Below, in pieces: positions 6,421 through 7,953 of a DNA stretch of 7,953 nucleotides. Under the pieces are notes generated by a model. It ran no database searches. It was not told where the DNA came from and saw nothing but the letters and a program-made list of their open reading frames with translations. Source of the stretch: DAOTTY01 sp034437575 (GTDB lineage: Bacteria; Chloroflexota; Anaerolineae; Aggregatilineales; Phototrophicaceae); NCBI GenBank assembly GCA_034437575.1, contig DAOTTY010000237.1:1-7953 (forward strand), in the 5' to 3' direction. Both the position numbers and the translations under genes were made by a program. Every line of letters starts with the position of its first letter. Within the stretch, counting starts at the first letter, position 1.

Positions 6421-7761
6421 CTAATACCGATTTTGTGATGCGGCGGGCGGCAAACTCAAGCCGAGCAGCGTCCACAGCAAAATTTGTGAGGGGAACAGCG
6501 TCCAGGGGTAATGATCGAACAGGCCCACGACCAGCAGGCCGATCACGCCGCACAGCAGCGCCGCCCGTTCTATAGATGGTTGTTGGTGCAGGCGGCGCAC
6601 ACTGACGCCAAGCGCTCCGATCACCGCGCTGCCGAACACCACACTGCCCACAATGCCAAACTCCGACTGCACGATGAGATAGATGTTGTGAACGTAGTCC
6701 CCTCGGTATTCCGATTCCGCAACGTGGAACAGATAGTGCGCGGCATACCAGGGGAAGTTGCCCGCGCCCACGCCCAGCACCGGATGCTCACGGATGGCGA
6801 CAACGGCCACATTGTTATATACGACCCGGTCTGCAATGGAGCGCACCTCGGTTGACTCTGCCCCGACGCCGACCCGCGCAAACAGCAGCGGACGGAACGC
6901 GACCACAAATACTACGCCCAGCACTATTGCGGTTGCAAATAGGCCAGCCACACGCCGCCGCGTAACCACCTCACGAAGCAGCGCCCGCCTGTTGAGCAGC
7001 ACAAACACCAGCCCGCCCGCAATGAAGCCCAGCCAGGCCGAGCGCGAAAACGTCATGAACAGCAGCCACAGGGCCAGCGCGAACACTGCCGCCGCGCAAA
7101 ACGCCCGCCATCCACTGGCCGTGAGCGCCAGGGTGCCCGCAGCGAACGCGCTCACGAGCAAAAACCCGGCGTAGATGTTGGGGTGCGATGTCAGCCCATA
7201 CGGACGCAGCCAGCGCACCTCCCCGGACTGTATAACGCTCACGCCGCGTGTTTCGGGGTTCAGGTCGAACTCACCCAACGCACTCAGGCCCACGTCCCGC
7301 TGCGCGATGACCTGTGCCCCGCCTACGAGTGCATGAACCAGCACCACAACCGTCAACAGCCACAGCACGCGCCGCACCGGGATTTGTACGGCCATCACGG
7401 CCAGCGCGAAAGTGATGGCCAGCGCGAATTGCAGGGCTGCGCCCAGCGTGACGCCGGGGCGGCTGGCGCTGACAAAGGCCCACCCGCTCGACAGCAGCCC
7501 CCAGGCTGTGCCTGCCAGCATCACAATGGCCCACAGCCGCCGGGGGCGGTCCGCCCATAGATGCTGCCAGCCATCAAACCCGGAGCGTAGCCACAGGGCC
7601 AGGGTCAGCAGGGCCGGGATAAAGATAACGAAGCCGGTGACGTAAGCGGTTGTGAAGGGGGGCGGGGCCAGGGGATGCTTCCACCACATGGGCACCAGGG
7701 CCAGGGTAACCAGGGCGGTGAAGGCTGTGGCGCTGTGCAAATGATGGGTGAAACGGGTCAC
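6421..7761 (-). CDS. O-antigen ligase (WaaL/Wzy_C) family membrane protein
   Basis: A 446-residue polytopic inner-membrane protein. Seen: about ten to twelve hydrophobic segments (roughly 12-27, 40-58, 76-94, 105-126, 131-150, 195-215, 220-237, 242-257, 272-290, 368-387, 401-416, 424-438). Family landmarks are RPYGLTSHPNIYAGFLL (186-202), TFSRSAWLGF (237-246), HPVLGVGAGNFPWY (326-339) and YVHNIYLIVQSEFGIVG (356-372), with R186, H193 and H358 as likely functional residues in extracytoplasmic loops. Known: these enzymes join or polymerise undecaprenyl-linked glycans onto a lipid or protein acceptor outside the cytoplasmic membrane. The start is GTG: an in-frame TGA lies 18 nt upstream with no other start between them, and AGGG (7772-7769) is spaced 7 nt. 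Polymerase and ligase cannot be told apart from sequence. The 211-bp gap to the next gene makes its co-function with the radical SAM genes less certain than theirs with each other. Confidence 0.88.
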   Translation of the reverse strand: MTRFTHHLHSATAFTALVTLALVPMWWKHPLAPPPFTTAYVTGFVIFIPALLTLALWLRSGFDGWQHLWADRPRRLWAIVMLAGTAWGLLSSGWAFVSASRPGVTLGAALQFALAITFALAVMAVQIPVRRVLWLLTVVVLVHALVGGAQVIAQRDVGLSALGEFDLNPETRGVSVIQSGEVRWLRPYGLTSHPNIYAGFLLVSAFAAGTLALTASGWRAFCAAAVFALALWLLFMTFSRSAWLGFIAGGLVFVLLNRRALLREVVTRRRVAGLFATAIVLGVVFVVAFRPLLFARVGVGAESTEVRSIADRVVYNNVAVVAIREHPVLGVGAGNFPWYAAHYLFHVAESEYRGDYVHNIYLIVQSEFGIVGSVVFGSAVIGALGVSVRRLHQQPSIERAALLCGVIGLLVVGLFDHYPWTLFPSQILLWTLLGLSLPPAASQNRY

Positions 7762-7768
7762 TTGGTGG

Positions 7769-7772
7769 CCCT
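7769..7772 (-). promoter_or_regulatory. Weak Shine-Dalgarno supporting a GTG start
   Basis: AGGG lies 7 nt before the GTG at 7761-7759. It supports that non-ATG start, which is also bounded by an in-frame TGA 18 nt upstream. The short match suggests modest initiation. Confidence 0.5.
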
Positions 7773-7794
7773 GACATCAGGCAGGTGAACTGCG

Positions 7795-7823
7795 AATATA
7801 CCTTAAAACGTGATGAGTCGCAA
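7795..7823 (-). promoter_or_regulatory. Sigma70-like promoter for the ligase gene/operon
   Basis: On the minus strand TTGCGA (7823-7818) and TATATT (7800-7795) are separated by exactly 17 nt, matching four of six and five of six consensus positions. Transcription would begin near 7788, giving a leader of about 27 nt before the GTG at 7761. It is the best promoter visible in the window and, if transcription reads through the 6210-6420 gap, would serve the whole array. Confidence 0.6.
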
Positions 7824-7871
7824 GATGAGGCGAGGGTGAAAACAGGGCAATCGCTCCAAAATGAATCTACG

Positions 7872-7900
7872 GAAATTTTCGGGTTTTTGAGAAAAATTTC
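7872..7900. repeat. AT-rich inverted repeat upstream of the promoter
   Basis: GAAATTTT (7872-7879) and AAAATTTC (7893-7900) are perfect 8-bp inverted arms separated by 13 nt. They lie 49 nt or more upstream of the -35 box, a place suited to an activator or a nucleoid protein. AT-rich arms of this length can occur by chance in such a region. Confidence 0.4.
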
Positions 7901-7925
7901 ACGCTATATCGCTGAAAATTGGTGG

Positions 7926-7937
7926 TTGTCGCGACAA
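7926..7937. repeat. 12-bp perfect palindrome (possible operator)
   Basis: TTGTCGCGACAA reads the same on both strands. It sits in AT-rich non-coding DNA at the right edge, about 100 bp upstream of the -35 box of the ligase promoter. Its form suits a dimeric regulator, but it may belong to a gene outside the window. Confidence 0.4.
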
Positions 7938-7953
7938 ATCGAGAGATTTCTAA

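Noticed and set aside
7594..7707. 12-nt direct repeat CAGGGCCAGGGT at 7594-7605 and 7696-7707
   Set aside because: Both copies encode Thr-Leu-Ala-Leu in membrane helices of the ligase, so codon bias explains the match.
7891..7953. Plus-strand frame ending in TAA at the window edge
   Set aside because: It has an in-frame TGA at 7888-7890 and no start codon; it is too short to be supported as a gene.

Overview
This high-GC window is filled by one leftward (minus-strand) gene array. In transcription order it holds an O-antigen-ligase-like membrane protein (7761-6421), a giant fusion of a nucleotidyltransferase to a B12-binding-type radical SAM enzyme (6209-3744), a second B12-binding-type radical SAM enzyme (3740-2331), and three unrelated class I SAM methyltransferases (2334-1552, 1555-665, 668 to beyond the left edge). 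I see no rRNA, tRNA, CRISPR array, insertion sequence or transposase. The organism is a high-GC bacterium that uses purine-rich Shine-Dalgarno sites. The protein style (large B12-type radical SAM paralogues, GTG/ATG starts, oligosaccharide ligase) reminds me of Chloroflexota, but this is only an impression and no phylogenetic marker is present.

Layout: 7953-7762 is an AT-rich upstream region with a good sigma70-like promoter (TTGCGA, 17-nt spacer, TATATT) pointing at the ligase gene, plus a 12-bp perfect palindrome and a longer inverted repeat. A 211-bp AT-richer gap with two adjacent small hairpins (6420-6210) separates the ligase from the radical SAM genes. From 6209 to the left edge the genes are packed: a 3-bp gap between the two radical SAM genes, then three successive 4-bp ATGA stop/start overlaps. 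That arrangement strongly suggests one translationally coupled transcript.

How they may work together: the last five genes all look like enzymes of one SAM-consuming pathway. The two radical SAM proteins are full-length paralogues, so they probably do related, sequential steps on related substrates, and the methyltransferases would decorate the product. The nucleotidyltransferase domain fused to the first radical SAM enzyme has an intact GS...DxD signature and suggests that a substrate or carrier is nucleotidylated. The ligase upstream suggests, without proving, a link to cell-envelope lipid or glycan. The pathway product cannot be read from sequence; I regard the NTase-radical SAM fusion operon as the candidate undescribed system in this window.
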